A stretch of 64,000 nucleotides of DNA from CAJXQU01 sp965223825 (GTDB lineage: Bacteria; Pseudomonadota; Gammaproteobacteria; CAJXQU01), in assembly GCA_965223825.1 (NCBI GenBank), contig OZ245018.1, forward strand, positions 1,054,001 through 1,118,000, given 5' to 3'. The translations under genes and the position numbers were made by a program. The stretch's first letter is position 1. Every line of letters starts with the position of its first letter. Shown one piece after another: positions 34,889 through 44,922 of the stretch. A model generated the notes under the pieces. The model made no database searches. It saw only the letters and a program-made list of their open reading frames with translations, and was not told the DNA's origin.

Positions 34889-35806
34889 ATGAGTATTATT
34901 GAAAAAGCAGTTGAAAGGTTGGCCAATGAACCAATCGAAACCAACAAAATCGCTAAACAACGTGAATCAGAAAATGTTTCACAAGTCTTTGGTGCCGTCG
35001 TTGCAGAAGCCGATCGCGTTAGTGGTCACCGGTTTACAAGTTCAGAAGAAGCTAAAGATGATGAGCTAGCGACAACCGAACGCTCGCCGGAAGTCGAGAT
35101 TGATCTTAAGCGGCTCCGTAAAGCGCATATCGCATTGGTTGATGAAGATAGCCCGAAATTGAACGAAGAGCTTAGAATGATCAAGCGGCGTTTACTGGTG
35201 AATGCGGCTGGCCTCGGCGAAGTTTCGCTGGATCGCGGAAATTTGATCATGGTTACCAGCTCTGTTCCTAATGAAGGCAAAACATTTATTGCAACCAATC
35301 TTGCATTAAGTATTGCGCGAGAAATTGATCGTACCGTTTTATTGATCGATGCTGACATCGCGAAGTCTGATGTGACACGAACTTTTGGCTTAACAGAAAA
35401 ACCTGGCTTAACTGAATATCTCAACGGAGAAGTTCCGCTGAGTGAAGCATTATTAAGAACGAATATTGATGGTTTGACCATTTTACCGTCGGGTAAAAAG
35501 GTGTCGAATACCACCGAGCTGATGTCCAGTAACAAAATGGAAATGCTCGTGAACGAACTGGCTGATCGCTATAAAGATCGCATCATCATTTTCGATAGTC
35601 CGCCAATTTTGGTCACATCAGAAGCGCCAGTTCTGGCCAGCCTCGTCGGACAAGTGGGTTTTGTTGTCCATGCTGACGAAACAAAGTCCAAAGAATTTGT
35701 GACGGCGATCGAGCGACTCGATCATTCAAAATACGTTGGTTTGATATTGAATCAAAGTGATGAGCAAGATGAGTCCGGTTATTACGGTTATTACCACAAC
35801 ACCTAA
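34889..35806 (+). CDS. Tyrosine autokinase of the exopolysaccharide machinery (BY-kinase)
   Basis: The 305-aa cytoplasmic ATPase shows Walker A VTSSVPNEGKTFIATNLAL (about 128-146), Walker A' LLIDADI and Walker B IIFDSPP. A tyrosine-rich tail (SGYYGYYHNT) is the autophosphorylation cluster typical of BY-kinases. It partners the chain-length protein encoded 18 bp upstream and controls polymer length or export by phosphorylation cycling. It resembles XrtA-associated kinases. The conserved N-terminal start SIIEKAVERL supports the chosen ATG. Confidence 0.93.
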   Translation: MSIIEKAVERLANEPIETNKIAKQRESENVSQVFGAVVAEADRVSGHRFTSSEEAKDDELATTERSPEVEIDLKRLRKAHIALVDEDSPKLNEELRMIKRRLLVNAAGLGEVSLDRGNLIMVTSSVPNEGKTFIATNLALSIAREIDRTVLLIDADIAKSDVTRTFGLTEKPGLTEYLNGEVPLSEALLRTNIDGLTILPSGKKVSNTTELMSSNKMEMLVNELADRYKDRIIIFDSPPILVTSEAPVLASLVGQVGFVVHADETKSKEFVTAIERLDHSKYVGLILNQSDEQDESGYYGYYHNT

Positions 35807-35895
35807 GCAAATGGTTTGCGCGGATAGATTTAAAGAAACTTTTTTTTCATCGCGCACCAATCTCGCTAGGATTAAACTTAAATACTGAAGCAATT

Positions 35896-37023
35896 ATGTA
35901 TCGAGAATTTTATAACCTTACCGGCCGACCATTTCAGTTGACACCTGATCACCGTTTCTTTTTTGAAAGTAACGGACACAAGCGTGCGCTGTCTTATCTT
36001 CTTTACGGAATCAAAGCCGGTGAGGGTTTTATCGTCATTACAGGTGATGTAGGCACAGGTAAAACAACGTTGCTGAATGCATTGTCAGACGAACTTCAGA
36101 ATAAACGTATTGTCACGGCAAAAGTCGTCACAACACAGGTGCAGGAAGATGACCTTTTGCGTGTTGTTGCCGCAGAGTTTGGGCTTCCATACGATGGAAT
36201 TTCAAAAGCAGTATTGTTGAAAAACCTAGAAACGTTTCTTCGCCAGCTAGCGCATGAAGGCAAGCGCGCGTTATTGCTCGTGGATGAAGCACAAAACTTG
36301 CCGCCGCGTTCAATTGAAGAATTGCGCATGTTGTCTAATTTCCAAATGGATGGGCGAGCGCTTTTACAAAGCTTTCTTTTAGGCCAACGCGAATTTCGTG
36401 CAACGATGCGCCTGCCGCAATTTGAACAACTTCGTCAACGGGTGATTGCAGCCTATCACTTAAAGCCGATGACGTTAGATGAAACAAAAGGCTATATTTT
36501 CCATCGCCTCAAAATGGTGGGGTGGGAAGGAAGTCCTGCGATCACGGACGATGTCTTTGAGCACGTCTATCAACATTCAAAAGGGATCCCGCGAAAGATA
36601 AACGTCTTTTTCGATCGATTATTGTTATGCGCTGCACTTGAAGAAAGTAGCGAAATCAACAGCGCCGTGTTGGATATGGTGAAAGGCGATCTCGTTGAAG
36701 AGTCATGGGAAGATGATGATTCTGATCCTTCCGTGAGCGCGTATCAACAAATTGCCAATGTGGCTACTGGCGTTCAGCCACCGGCTGCCGCACAAGGTGT
36801 TCAGTCAGATCAATTGCTGCAGGCAATTTCAATGATGATGGACAACAAACTTGCCGCATTTAAACAAAGTGAAACTGAGAAGCGTAAGGAACGATCAGCC
36901 CAGTTACATTCAATTGAGAATAAAGAAGCTGAACAGCATGAACAGGTGAGAACAAGAGGTGATGACAAACATCTAGTCCGTGGCTTTTATCCCCCCTCCG
37001 AGTCTGGTGAAACAAAGTCCTAG
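35896..37023 (+). CDS. XrtA-associated ExeA-like AAA ATPase
   Basis: The 375-aa protein begins MYREFYNLTGRPFQLTPDHRFFF, the start typical of ExeA/GspA-like ATPases. It has Walker A GDVGTGKTTLLNAL (about 50-63) and Walker B LLLVDEAQNLPP (about 126-137). The C-terminal 100 residues are polar and low-complexity. Homologues recur in XrtA/PEP-CTERM exopolysaccharide loci; their exact role is not established, though envelope assembly is likely. It is not preceded by a clear ribosome binding site. Confidence 0.88.
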   Translation: MYREFYNLTGRPFQLTPDHRFFFESNGHKRALSYLLYGIKAGEGFIVITGDVGTGKTTLLNALSDELQNKRIVTAKVVTTQVQEDDLLRVVAAEFGLPYDGISKAVLLKNLETFLRQLAHEGKRALLLVDEAQNLPPRSIEELRMLSNFQMDGRALLQSFLLGQREFRATMRLPQFEQLRQRVIAAYHLKPMTLDETKGYIFHRLKMVGWEGSPAITDDVFEHVYQHSKGIPRKINVFFDRLLLCAALEESSEINSAVLDMVKGDLVEESWEDDDSDPSVSAYQQIANVATGVQPPAAAQGVQSDQLLQAISMMMDNKLAAFKQSETEKRKERSAQLHSIENKEAEQHEQVRTRGDDKHLVRGFYPPSESGETKS

Positions 37024-37072
37024 CGTCAAACCAAACCTTCCGAAACCATTTAACTGACGAATCTAATTGCTC

Positions 37073-38239
37073 ATGGATGCAGATCGACGAAAGTTACTCA
37101 TCATTGTAGATACCAATGTGGGTGGAAAAGGCGGGGCAGAGACACATCTCTGGAATCTGCTAAACACACTTGATAAATCACGCGTGTCGGTAGAGGTCAT
37201 GTATTTTGATTGTGACGAAGTCGATAAAATCAATCCTCGTAAACCACCGGCAGGTGTAACGTTTCATTATGTGCCACTGCGAAAAATTTACTCACCATTT
37301 TCACTAAAATATCTGATCGAAATTTTTCGAATTATGCGGGTAGGTCGCTATGATTGTGCGATTTCACTGTTCGAATCTTCAGATATTGTTACAGCCTTAT
37401 TTGGAAAACTCGCCGGGATCAAAACAAGAATTTCCAACCGACGCGATACGGGTTTCCGATCAAGCAATAAGATTAAGCTTGCTTATCGAGTGATTAATAC
37501 CGGATTTACTGATTTTATTGCCGTCTCAAGTGCCGTTAAAGAATCAATTATTGAACAAGGTGTCGTGCCTGAGAAAATAAAATTAATTTATAATTCCGTC
37601 GATACAAAACGATTTGAGAACGCTAATCCGGCCAAAATAAAGACAGAATTAAATATTCCTGATCAGGCATTGGTTTTTACGATGGTAGCGAATTTAAACC
37701 CCGTCAAAAATCATAAATCCGTTATCAATGCATTGACAAAGCTGCATGAAAAATTTCCAGAAGCGCATCTCGTATTAGCAGGCCAAGGCCAGCTCGAGGA
37801 TGATCTTAAATCACAAACGCAACAACTTGGGCTTGAAAAGTACGTACATTTTCTTGGGGCTCGTAACGATATTGTTGATATTTTGGCGGCAGCGGATGTG
37901 TTTATCCTTGCAAGTTTTACAGAAGGTTTATCAAATTCACTGCTTGAAGCAATGGCATCTAAAACGGCCGTGATTGCTTCACGTGTTGGTGGCAATATCG
38001 AAGTGATTGAACATGAAGTCACCGGTAAACTGGTGGATACAGACGCAGATTCGATTGCGACAGCGATGCTCGCATTAGCAGGTTCTCCTGAGCTTCGCGC
38101 AAGTTTCACTCAAGCGGCATTTAATCGTGTAGAAGAGATCTTCTCAGTGCAAACAATGTTGAAATCGTATATGTCGCTGATCAATAAAGAACCAAGCCTT
38201 GATATGCTCAGCAAAACTCACACGCGCTCAGGTGCTTGA
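37073..38239 (+). CDS. Glycosyltransferase family 4 protein
   Basis: The 388-aa GT-B enzyme has an N-terminal donor/acceptor fold beginning LLIIVDTNVGGKGGAETHLWNL and a C-terminal Rossmann domain with VFTMVANLNPVKNHKSVINAL. The EX7E-type motif FTEGLSNSLLEAMASK is followed by ASRVGGNIEVIEH. It should transfer a sugar from a nucleotide donor to the growing lipid-linked repeat unit. ATG 37073 was chosen over TTG 37067, six bases upstream. The sugar is unknown. Confidence 0.88.
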   Translation: MDADRRKLLIIVDTNVGGKGGAETHLWNLLNTLDKSRVSVEVMYFDCDEVDKINPRKPPAGVTFHYVPLRKIYSPFSLKYLIEIFRIMRVGRYDCAISLFESSDIVTALFGKLAGIKTRISNRRDTGFRSSNKIKLAYRVINTGFTDFIAVSSAVKESIIEQGVVPEKIKLIYNSVDTKRFENANPAKIKTELNIPDQALVFTMVANLNPVKNHKSVINALTKLHEKFPEAHLVLAGQGQLEDDLKSQTQQLGLEKYVHFLGARNDIVDILAAADVFILASFTEGLSNSLLEAMASKTAVIASRVGGNIEVIEHEVTGKLVDTDADSIATAMLALAGSPELRASFTQAAFNRVEEIFSVQTMLKSYMSLINKEPSLDMLSKTHTRSGA

Positions 38240-38248
38240 TAGAAAATC

Positions 38249-39553
38249 ATGTCTCGATCGGTCATCATCAAAAACAATAAATCTACGTCGTTGCCGACTG
38301 TCGAGGGGCAAGAAGGGTTTATTAAACCGAATTGGGTTTTACTTTTTCTAATATTCCTAATCCCACTACAGAATATTTATATTAATAAAATCCCTAGTTT
38401 AGGTGGTGGCCTTAATTTACTTAATATCTGTTTTATTTTAGCTTTCTTAATTTGGAAGTCTCGCAAAGATCTCAACTCTCCAACCAAAACAGAATTAAAT
38501 AAACCCGTTCTTTTCTTTGCTTTTTCGTTACTCTTTGCCCTTGCATTCAGAACGATGACTGTCGGTAATACGACGGCGGAAATGATCACGTTTGTGAAAG
38601 ATATTTTATTAGGTCCATTTTTATTCTTTATTACCTTAAACAGTGTTCGTGATCGACGGGGTATTATTTACGCGATAACGGCTACGGTTCTACCTGTGCT
38701 TTATATGTTTAGGGTTTTCTTTTCACAATATCGATCTGTTTCTTCATATCACTACCAAGATGATATGCGAATTAGTGGTACGTTCTCGCAATTAGGAAGT
38801 AATGAAATAGCGACGTTTTACAGTGCTTATACTTTAGTATTAATCTCACTAGTGTATTTTATAAAAAATACAAAAATCAGAATGGCATTAGGATTTTTGA
38901 TTTTGTTGAATTTATATAGCCTTGTTTATAGTTTTTCTCGTGGTGCTTATCTTGCGTTTATCATTGCGTTGCTTGGCATGGTTTGGTTTACGCGCAAGAA
39001 AATGGTTTTTCTTTTAATTCCTGTTGCGATCGTTTTTGGTGGTATTTTTATTAACTTCCTTCCAGATTCGGTACAAGAACGGGTTGACACTATTTTTGTA
39101 CAAGAAGAAGAAGACCGAGATGAGTCTGCGCAATCACGTTTTGTTTTCTGGGCGATTGCGATAGATGAGTTTTATAAAAGTCCTATAATCGGTAACGGCT
39201 ATCGTACATTTATTGAAGCCAACCCATACAACATGGATACGCACAATTATTACCTTAAGCTTTTAGCCGAGCAGGGTATTATTGGTTTCTTGATCTTTCT
39301 TATGATCTTATGGCGCGCGTCTAAGGTCGGAAGACGCTTGTATACAGAGACTGATGATCCGCTCTACAAAGCATTAGGAATTGGTTTATTCGGGGTCGTG
39401 ATCAGTTTTGCATTTGGTAATATTTTTGGAGATCGATTCACTCATTACCCTCTTGCAGCTTATTTTTATGTTTATCTCGCGCTTGCGCTTAGAGCACTCA
39501 TATTGACACGTGATAGCAACCCTTCTAGTCGCGTCATACTGAAACATTACTGA
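38249..39553 (+). CDS. O-antigen ligase/polymerase family membrane protein
   Basis: The 434-aa protein has about ten hydrophobic helices and a larger loop with the Wzy_C-type region (SFSRGAYLAFIIALLGM, then DTHNYYLKLLAEQGIIGFLIFL). The HN in the loop is typical of ligases and polymerases that join lipid-linked glycans. In a cluster with a chain-length determinant it is probably the repeat-unit polymerase. Its stop overlaps the next start by one base. Confidence 0.88.
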   Translation: MSRSVIIKNNKSTSLPTVEGQEGFIKPNWVLLFLIFLIPLQNIYINKIPSLGGGLNLLNICFILAFLIWKSRKDLNSPTKTELNKPVLFFAFSLLFALAFRTMTVGNTTAEMITFVKDILLGPFLFFITLNSVRDRRGIIYAITATVLPVLYMFRVFFSQYRSVSSYHYQDDMRISGTFSQLGSNEIATFYSAYTLVLISLVYFIKNTKIRMALGFLILLNLYSLVYSFSRGAYLAFIIALLGMVWFTRKKMVFLLIPVAIVFGGIFINFLPDSVQERVDTIFVQEEEDRDESAQSRFVFWAIAIDEFYKSPIIGNGYRTFIEANPYNMDTHNYYLKLLAEQGIIGFLIFLMILWRASKVGRRLYTETDDPLYKALGIGLFGVVISFAFGNIFGDRFTHYPLAAYFYVYLALALRALILTRDSNPSSRVILKHY

Positions 39554-40665
39554 TGGTTGAGCGCGTACTTCACTTACGCTCCAGCGCCGGTTTTTTTGGT
39601 GCAGAACGCGTGATCATGACCTTGATGAGTCGTTCCCAAGAAAGTGGTGTTAAGAGCACGCTTGCCTGTATCGCAAACTATGTTTCTGGTGACCAGTCTT
39701 TGTTTGACCAAGCGTTTGAACAGGCATTTGATGTGATTGAGCTGCCTTGTCAATCACGTTTTGATTCGCAAACTATTCAAGCATTAGTCTCACTCTGTGA
39801 AGAAAAGAAAATCGAAGTCGTGCATTCACATGACTATAAGAGTCATTTTTATGCACTGATGGCCTCGCGCAAAACCAAGCTTCCATTTGTTGCAACTTTG
39901 CATGGGAGAACATTTGGTGATTTGAAAAATCGCATATTCGAAGCTTTAGAAAACTTTCTTTTACGCCGCGCGAAAAAAATCATTGTTGTTTCTGATCGTT
40001 TAACTGAAGCAATGGAAAAGGCAGGGATGGCCAATAAAACAACGATGATCGCAAATGGTGTGGATGAAATTGGTTTTAACTCAGATATTGATGGATTTGG
40101 ACACGCTACGTGGGGCTTTACAGATAAGGATTTTATTTTTGGAACCGTTGCACGATTTAGTCAAGAAAAAGGCCATGAAGTTCTACTCACGGCGTTTCAG
40201 CAGGTTGTTGAGAAACATGATCAAGCAAGGTTATTGCTGATCGGTGATGGCCCGTTACTGTCTGAGATGCAAATCCTCGCAGAGACGTTAGGGATACGCA
40301 ATAAAATTAATTTTGCCGGGTCACATTCAGGTATTGAGCGTGTCCTCCATGACTTTGATTGTTATGTGTCACCCTCATTAACAGAGGGCATGCCAATGAG
40401 TATTTTAGAAGCAATGGCCTCAAATTTACCAATTATTGCAACTGAAGTGGGTTCCGTTGGAGACTTGCTCATGGATGACTGTGGTAAGCTGATTCCGTCT
40501 GGGGAGACTGCACCATTAGCCCAATCGATGATCAATGTTATTGATCATTATGAGGAAGCTAAGGAAATGGGATTACGCGCTCGAACTCGTGTTGTCGATC
40601 AATATAGTGCTTTAAAACAGAGTACTCAGTATGCTCACGTCTATAGAGAAGTGTTAGAAGGCTAA
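39553..40665 (+). CDS. Glycosyltransferase family 4 protein
   Basis: The 370-aa GT-B enzyme starts VERVLHLRSSAGFFGAERVIMTLM. It has the catalytic-domain segments FGTVARFSQEKGHEVLLTAF and LTEGMPMSILEAMASNLPIIATEVG (EX7E type). It lies head-to-tail with the polymerase, sharing one base (ATGA-type coupling), so it belongs to the same repeat-unit pathway. Donor and linkage cannot be inferred. Confidence 0.88.
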   Translation: MVERVLHLRSSAGFFGAERVIMTLMSRSQESGVKSTLACIANYVSGDQSLFDQAFEQAFDVIELPCQSRFDSQTIQALVSLCEEKKIEVVHSHDYKSHFYALMASRKTKLPFVATLHGRTFGDLKNRIFEALENFLLRRAKKIIVVSDRLTEAMEKAGMANKTTMIANGVDEIGFNSDIDGFGHATWGFTDKDFIFGTVARFSQEKGHEVLLTAFQQVVEKHDQARLLLIGDGPLLSEMQILAETLGIRNKINFAGSHSGIERVLHDFDCYVSPSLTEGMPMSILEAMASNLPIIATEVGSVGDLLMDDCGKLIPSGETAPLAQSMINVIDHYEEAKEMGLRARTRVVDQYSALKQSTQYAHVYREVLEG

Positions 40666-40668
40666 AGC

Positions 40669-41691
40669 ATGCGTTTTATCGGGGCTGCCAGGCGACAGGC
40701 TAAACGTTCATATGCGACTATCCTACGCAAAGTTGGGATGGTGCAAAAGCGCTGTGATGGTGGCGGTGTGATTATCCTTATGCTGCATAAAGTTAATCAT
40801 CAATACGATCCACTCCCAATCACGATCACACCCGATTTACTAGATCAAATCATCACGGAAATTAAACAGGCTGGTTATGAGTTTGTTGCTATCGATGAAC
40901 TTTTTGATCAAGCAGGGCATTTTCTTGGTGCATCTAAACTGAAGTTTGTCGTCACATTTGATGATGGTTATTTAGACAATTACGAAGATGCTTTACCTGT
41001 GCTAAAAAAACATAATGTTCCATCAACGATCTATTTGAGTTACGGGCATGTGGAAGGAGAACATCGGTTCTGGTACGAATTGATGACGAATGGAATTTAT
41101 CAAACTAAAAAGACGGAAGTTGATCTGACAGAGTTTGAATTAGGTCTATTTAACTTAACGACAAGTGATGAAAAAGAACAATTAATTTCTCAGTTAAATG
41201 ACTGGCTAAAACAGTTTAACAATGAGACTCGCAATACTTATCTCACCACCATTTTGAATCGTTTAAATGTGTCGCCGGAAACGGTGCCTGTTTCAAAAAT
41301 GCTCGATTGGGACATGGTTCAAGAAATGCAAGAGCATGATGTTAATTTTGGATCACATACGCTATCTCATCCGATTTTATCCAAAGAGGATTTGCCTACT
41401 ATTCAGAAGGAAGTGTCGTTATCTAAACAGTTGATTGAAGAAAAAATTGAACGGCCGGTAACGGGGTTTGCTTATCCAAATGGTACATATGATGACTACA
41501 ATCAATCAGTGATTGATGCGGTAGAACAAGCGGGTTATCTGTACGCATGTACAACTAATTCGGGCATTAACTATAAAGATGCAAAGCCATACGAGCTTAA
41601 AAGGATAAATTTATTCACAGGTATGTGTACGAACGAAAAAGGCACCTTACATGCCGATTTTTTCTGGGCTAAGGTAACCGCCTGTTTTTGA
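40669..41691 (+). CDS. Polysaccharide deacetylase (NodB/CE4) family protein
   Basis: The 340-aa protein carries CE4 motifs: TFDDGYLDNYEDALPVL with the metal and catalytic Asp pair (about 101-102), and FGSHTLSHPILS with the zinc-type His pair. A basic N-terminus is not a clear signal peptide. It probably removes N-acetyl groups from an amino-sugar polysaccharide, which would link functionally to glmS upstream. Such deacetylases recur in XrtA exopolysaccharide loci. It follows the glycosyltransferase by three bases. Confidence 0.9.
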   Translation: MRFIGAARRQAKRSYATILRKVGMVQKRCDGGGVIILMLHKVNHQYDPLPITITPDLLDQIITEIKQAGYEFVAIDELFDQAGHFLGASKLKFVVTFDDGYLDNYEDALPVLKKHNVPSTIYLSYGHVEGEHRFWYELMTNGIYQTKKTEVDLTEFELGLFNLTTSDEKEQLISQLNDWLKQFNNETRNTYLTTILNRLNVSPETVPVSKMLDWDMVQEMQEHDVNFGSHTLSHPILSKEDLPTIQKEVSLSKQLIEEKIERPVTGFAYPNGTYDDYNQSVIDAVEQAGYLYACTTNSGINYKDAKPYELKRINLFTGMCTNEKGTLHADFFWAKVTACF

Positions 41692-41868
41692 ATCGACATT
41701 ATCAGGTTGTCATTTCTCAACACATTTAATGTGTTTTGCACTAATTACATTCAAGCATCATAAAATAAAGTTTTAAACTATTCTCATTGAGCAGTCTTTA
41801 AAAGAAGGCTACTCAAAGAAAGAGTTTCAGGCAATTCAAAACGTCATTTTCATGAGTAAAAATTGGGT

Positions 41869-43521
41869 ATGTTAAATTCACCGTTAAAAGTAGGAATATT
41901 CCTGGACTCTAATGATCCGCCGGAATGGGTATGTCGTATCATTCGTGAGATTGAGGATTACAGCTTTGCATCGGTTTCACTCATTCTGACACCTAAAAAC
42001 TCGGTTCCTGAGACATTAGTAAACGCAAGATTTAAAAATATTCTTTATCGACTATATTCTAAAGTAGAGGAGCAACGCCTTTCGGTTAACGGTAAAACTC
42101 TACATATGATCATGCAGCCCGGTGAGTTGTCGACGACTTATAAGTTACATGAGTTTAATACAGAAGATCCTTCTCATTACATTCTGGATAAAGTGAGAAA
42201 TGCCGAATTAGATGTCCTTATCAATTTAAGCAACTCCGATTTAAATGATGTATTCTCTGGGTTGAGTCGACTGGGTGTCTGGCAATTATGCTACGGCATC
42301 AGTGAAAAAGGTTATCGAAAAAAACCAGACGGTTTTTGGGAAAACTATTATCGAAGTCCGATTATGGATTGCATGTTAGTGCGACAGCAGCCAGTGGGGG
42401 AGAATATTGAGATTCTCTATCAAGCTTCATTTGCAACAGAAGAAAATCGTTCTGCATTATTTAATCGTATTCAGGCGTATTTGCATAGTGCGGAGATTAT
42501 TCCTCGAAAGCTTCGTGAGTTATATGAGCTGGGTGATGAAACCTTTCATACAGATCTATCAAAAGTAAAACGGCTTGAAAATAACCAGCTACATGCAGCA
42601 GAAATACCGAAGCCGAATAATCTACAGATGTTCTTCTTTTTTTTAGAGCGTGTTAAAAAATCAATTGCAAACCGTTTTTTGCGTCAGGTTTGTTATATGC
42701 AATGGACCTTACGTTATCGTTTCGGTCAAGGCATTTCCATGGATTTTAATGATTATAATGAGCTTATTCCAACTGGCGATGGTTGGTGGGCTGATCCTTT
42801 TTTAGTTTATGAAAATGACACTTATCATTTATTTTTTGAAGACGCTTTATTAGACAAAAATAATGCCAATATTTCCGTCATTAGTATTCAGAAAGATGGC
42901 ACAATAACAGAACCTCGCCCTTGCCTAGTTCGTCCGTACCATTTGTCTTATCCGTTCGTTTTTGAGTGGGAGGGCGACTACTATATGATGCCGGAGTCAA
43001 AGGGAAACAACACGGTTGAGGTGTATAAGGCAACACGATTTCCGGATCAGTGGGAATTTCATACGAATCTTATGGAGAATATTGAAGCTGTAGATAACAC
43101 TCTTTATTTCCATGATGGTAAGTGGTGGATGTTCAACAGCATTCGCAAACAAAAAGGTGTTTCTATCGATAATGAGTTGTCTATTTTTTATGCTGACTCT
43201 CCCTTAAGTACAAACTGGACACCGCATCCACTAAATCCTGTGATCACAGATGTTCGTCGTGCTCGACCTGCGGGTCGCATTTATGAATATGAGGGCAAAA
43301 TTATTCGTCCGTCGCAAGATGGCTCAGTTAGGTACGGTTATGGTTTACGCTTGAACGAAATCGTAACGTTAACTGAAACCGATTACCAAGAAAGAGAAGT
43401 GGAATATATTGAGCCACTCTGGGATAAAAAAGCTTTAGGCACGCATACGATCGCACATGAACATGAGCTTACGGTCATCGATGTGTTTGAATGGCGACCG
43501 CGTATGTTTCAACGAATCTAA
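41869..43521 (+). CDS. Protein with formyltransferase-like N-terminus and glycoside-binding propeller C-terminus
   Basis: The 550-aa protein (ATG 41869 preferred to TTG 41863) begins with a Rossmann-like domain (KVGIFLDSNDPPEWVCRII; about 1-190) reminiscent of formyl transferases. The second half (about 300-550) reads GDGWWADPFLVYENDTYHLFFED, PSYPFVFEWEGDYYMMPES-like and ARPAGRIYEYEGKIIRPSQD. This matches the five-bladed-propeller family named after plant glucosamine inositolphosphorylceramide transferase. Bacterial members occur in polysaccharide loci; their reaction is not established. It is separated from the deacetylase by 177 bp and is the last plus-strand gene of the cluster. Confidence 0.6.
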   Translation: MLNSPLKVGIFLDSNDPPEWVCRIIREIEDYSFASVSLILTPKNSVPETLVNARFKNILYRLYSKVEEQRLSVNGKTLHMIMQPGELSTTYKLHEFNTEDPSHYILDKVRNAELDVLINLSNSDLNDVFSGLSRLGVWQLCYGISEKGYRKKPDGFWENYYRSPIMDCMLVRQQPVGENIEILYQASFATEENRSALFNRIQAYLHSAEIIPRKLRELYELGDETFHTDLSKVKRLENNQLHAAEIPKPNNLQMFFFFLERVKKSIANRFLRQVCYMQWTLRYRFGQGISMDFNDYNELIPTGDGWWADPFLVYENDTYHLFFEDALLDKNNANISVISIQKDGTITEPRPCLVRPYHLSYPFVFEWEGDYYMMPESKGNNTVEVYKATRFPDQWEFHTNLMENIEAVDNTLYFHDGKWWMFNSIRKQKGVSIDNELSIFYADSPLSTNWTPHPLNPVITDVRRARPAGRIYEYEGKIIRPSQDGSVRYGYGLRLNEIVTLTETDYQEREVEYIEPLWDKKALGTHTIAHEHELTVIDVFEWRPRMFQRI

Positions 43522-43569
43522 CTTTTTCCTTAAGCTTAATTTGCATACTGAATAATGCTGGATATTTTT

Positions 43570-44922
43570 TTACGCTTTGTTCATACGGCCAAATGGCAGT
43601 GGAATCAGGCCTAATTTTTTATAAACCCACCAAGCGTAACAAGCCGTTAGTGTAATTAAACTAATAGCACTTGAGTATGCTGCGCCTTCAACCCCCAAAC
43701 TCGGGATCAGTAAAAAGTTGAGTAAGACATTTGCGAGCAAGCTATAAATAACCGCTTTTGCCGCTAGGGCTTCATTGCCAGTCATGGTTAGTAGTAATCC
43801 GACAGAACCTAAACCGCTGCTGATCACGGAGCCAATGCACATGATGGCGAGCGTGGTTTTACCGGCTAAAAAGCTTTCGCCGAAAATTCCTAAAATTAAG
43901 TCACTACACGCGATCAATACGGCCGCGCTGGGAATACTGATCAACAGAATAATACGCGTTGACTTGGTCAGAATATCTTGCAAGCCATCCATGTCCTTAC
44001 TAGCATAAAGTGACGCAAATTTTGATGCGATAACGGCATTGATCACGTTAATGGGTAGGACGATTAATTCTGCTCCACGTAAAGCCACAGTAAACACGCC
44101 GACATCTTCTATAGTCGCTAATTGACCGAGCATAAGTGTTCTGATCTCACGGTTGACGACATGGATCGCACCGAGGAAAGACAGGATAAGGGCAGCTTTT
44201 AACCAACGATCTTTTTCAAAGTGTGGTTTTGCTGACTTTACTTCCGGAGGCAGGTTTTTCACTAAAATAACAATGCCCGCCGTGAACGCGCAAAGATAAG
44301 CGAAAACATTAAAGCTCATCACGATCTGCGGTTTGATCGAGTCTTTGAAAAATAAATAAGCGGTTAGTAGTAGCGCTGCATAAACAATGGGCCGAACTAG
44401 ATCATCAGCAATTTGCCCGAGGGCCACTTTGTGCAAACCTTGCAGGGTGCCAGAGCGTAGAGCAGTCACTGCCATGAACGGTAAAAGAATTACAGCCACC
44501 CATAAAGATTGAACAATGTCAGTATTATGATCGTCTTTTAGAAACCATGCGATCAACGCAGCGGTCGCTGCAAGGCTGATCGCGATACTGGCACTGGTGC
44601 GATTTCCCCAACGCAAAACACCACTTAAATACGACCAGTTTTTATTTTTATGATTAACTGCAGTTTCGCGTAACAATAACCGGTCAATACCAAAAATCGA
44701 AATGATACTGAGTAAATTTATCCATGAAAGTGCGTACGCGTAAGTTCCGTACCCCTCTGCACCGAGCAAGCGTGCGAGCAGTACCGAAGTGACGAACGTC
44801 AAGCCCATTGCCGTGAGCTTGATCAGAAATGTTCGGTATGTCTCGATAAAAGACTTACCTTTCAACAAGGCGGAGAATTTCAATTTATGTTTTCGCATTA
44901 CGGCGAGATTCATCGTTGCCAT
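43570..44922 (-). CDS. Oligosaccharide flippase (MOP superfamily, Wzx-like)
   Basis: The 450-aa integral membrane protein has about 12-14 hydrophobic helices. The N-terminal motif LTAMGLTFVTSVLLARLLGAEGYGTYAYA is characteristic of polysaccharide translocases, which flip undecaprenyl-linked repeat units across the inner membrane before polymerisation. It faces the rest of the cluster convergently, with 48 bp between the stops, so it is transcribed separately. In-frame ATGs at codons 4 and 9 are alternative starts. Confidence 0.9.
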   Translation of the reverse strand: MATMNLAVMRKHKLKFSALLKGKSFIETYRTFLIKLTAMGLTFVTSVLLARLLGAEGYGTYAYALSWINLLSIISIFGIDRLLLRETAVNHKNKNWSYLSGVLRWGNRTSASIAISLAATAALIAWFLKDDHNTDIVQSLWVAVILLPFMAVTALRSGTLQGLHKVALGQIADDLVRPIVYAALLLTAYLFFKDSIKPQIVMSFNVFAYLCAFTAGIVILVKNLPPEVKSAKPHFEKDRWLKAALILSFLGAIHVVNREIRTLMLGQLATIEDVGVFTVALRGAELIVLPINVINAVIASKFASLYASKDMDGLQDILTKSTRIILLISIPSAAVLIACSDLILGIFGESFLAGKTTLAIMCIGSVISSGLGSVGLLLTMTGNEALAAKAVIYSLLANVLLNFLLIPSLGVEGAAYSSAISLITLTACYAWWVYKKLGLIPLPFGRMNKA

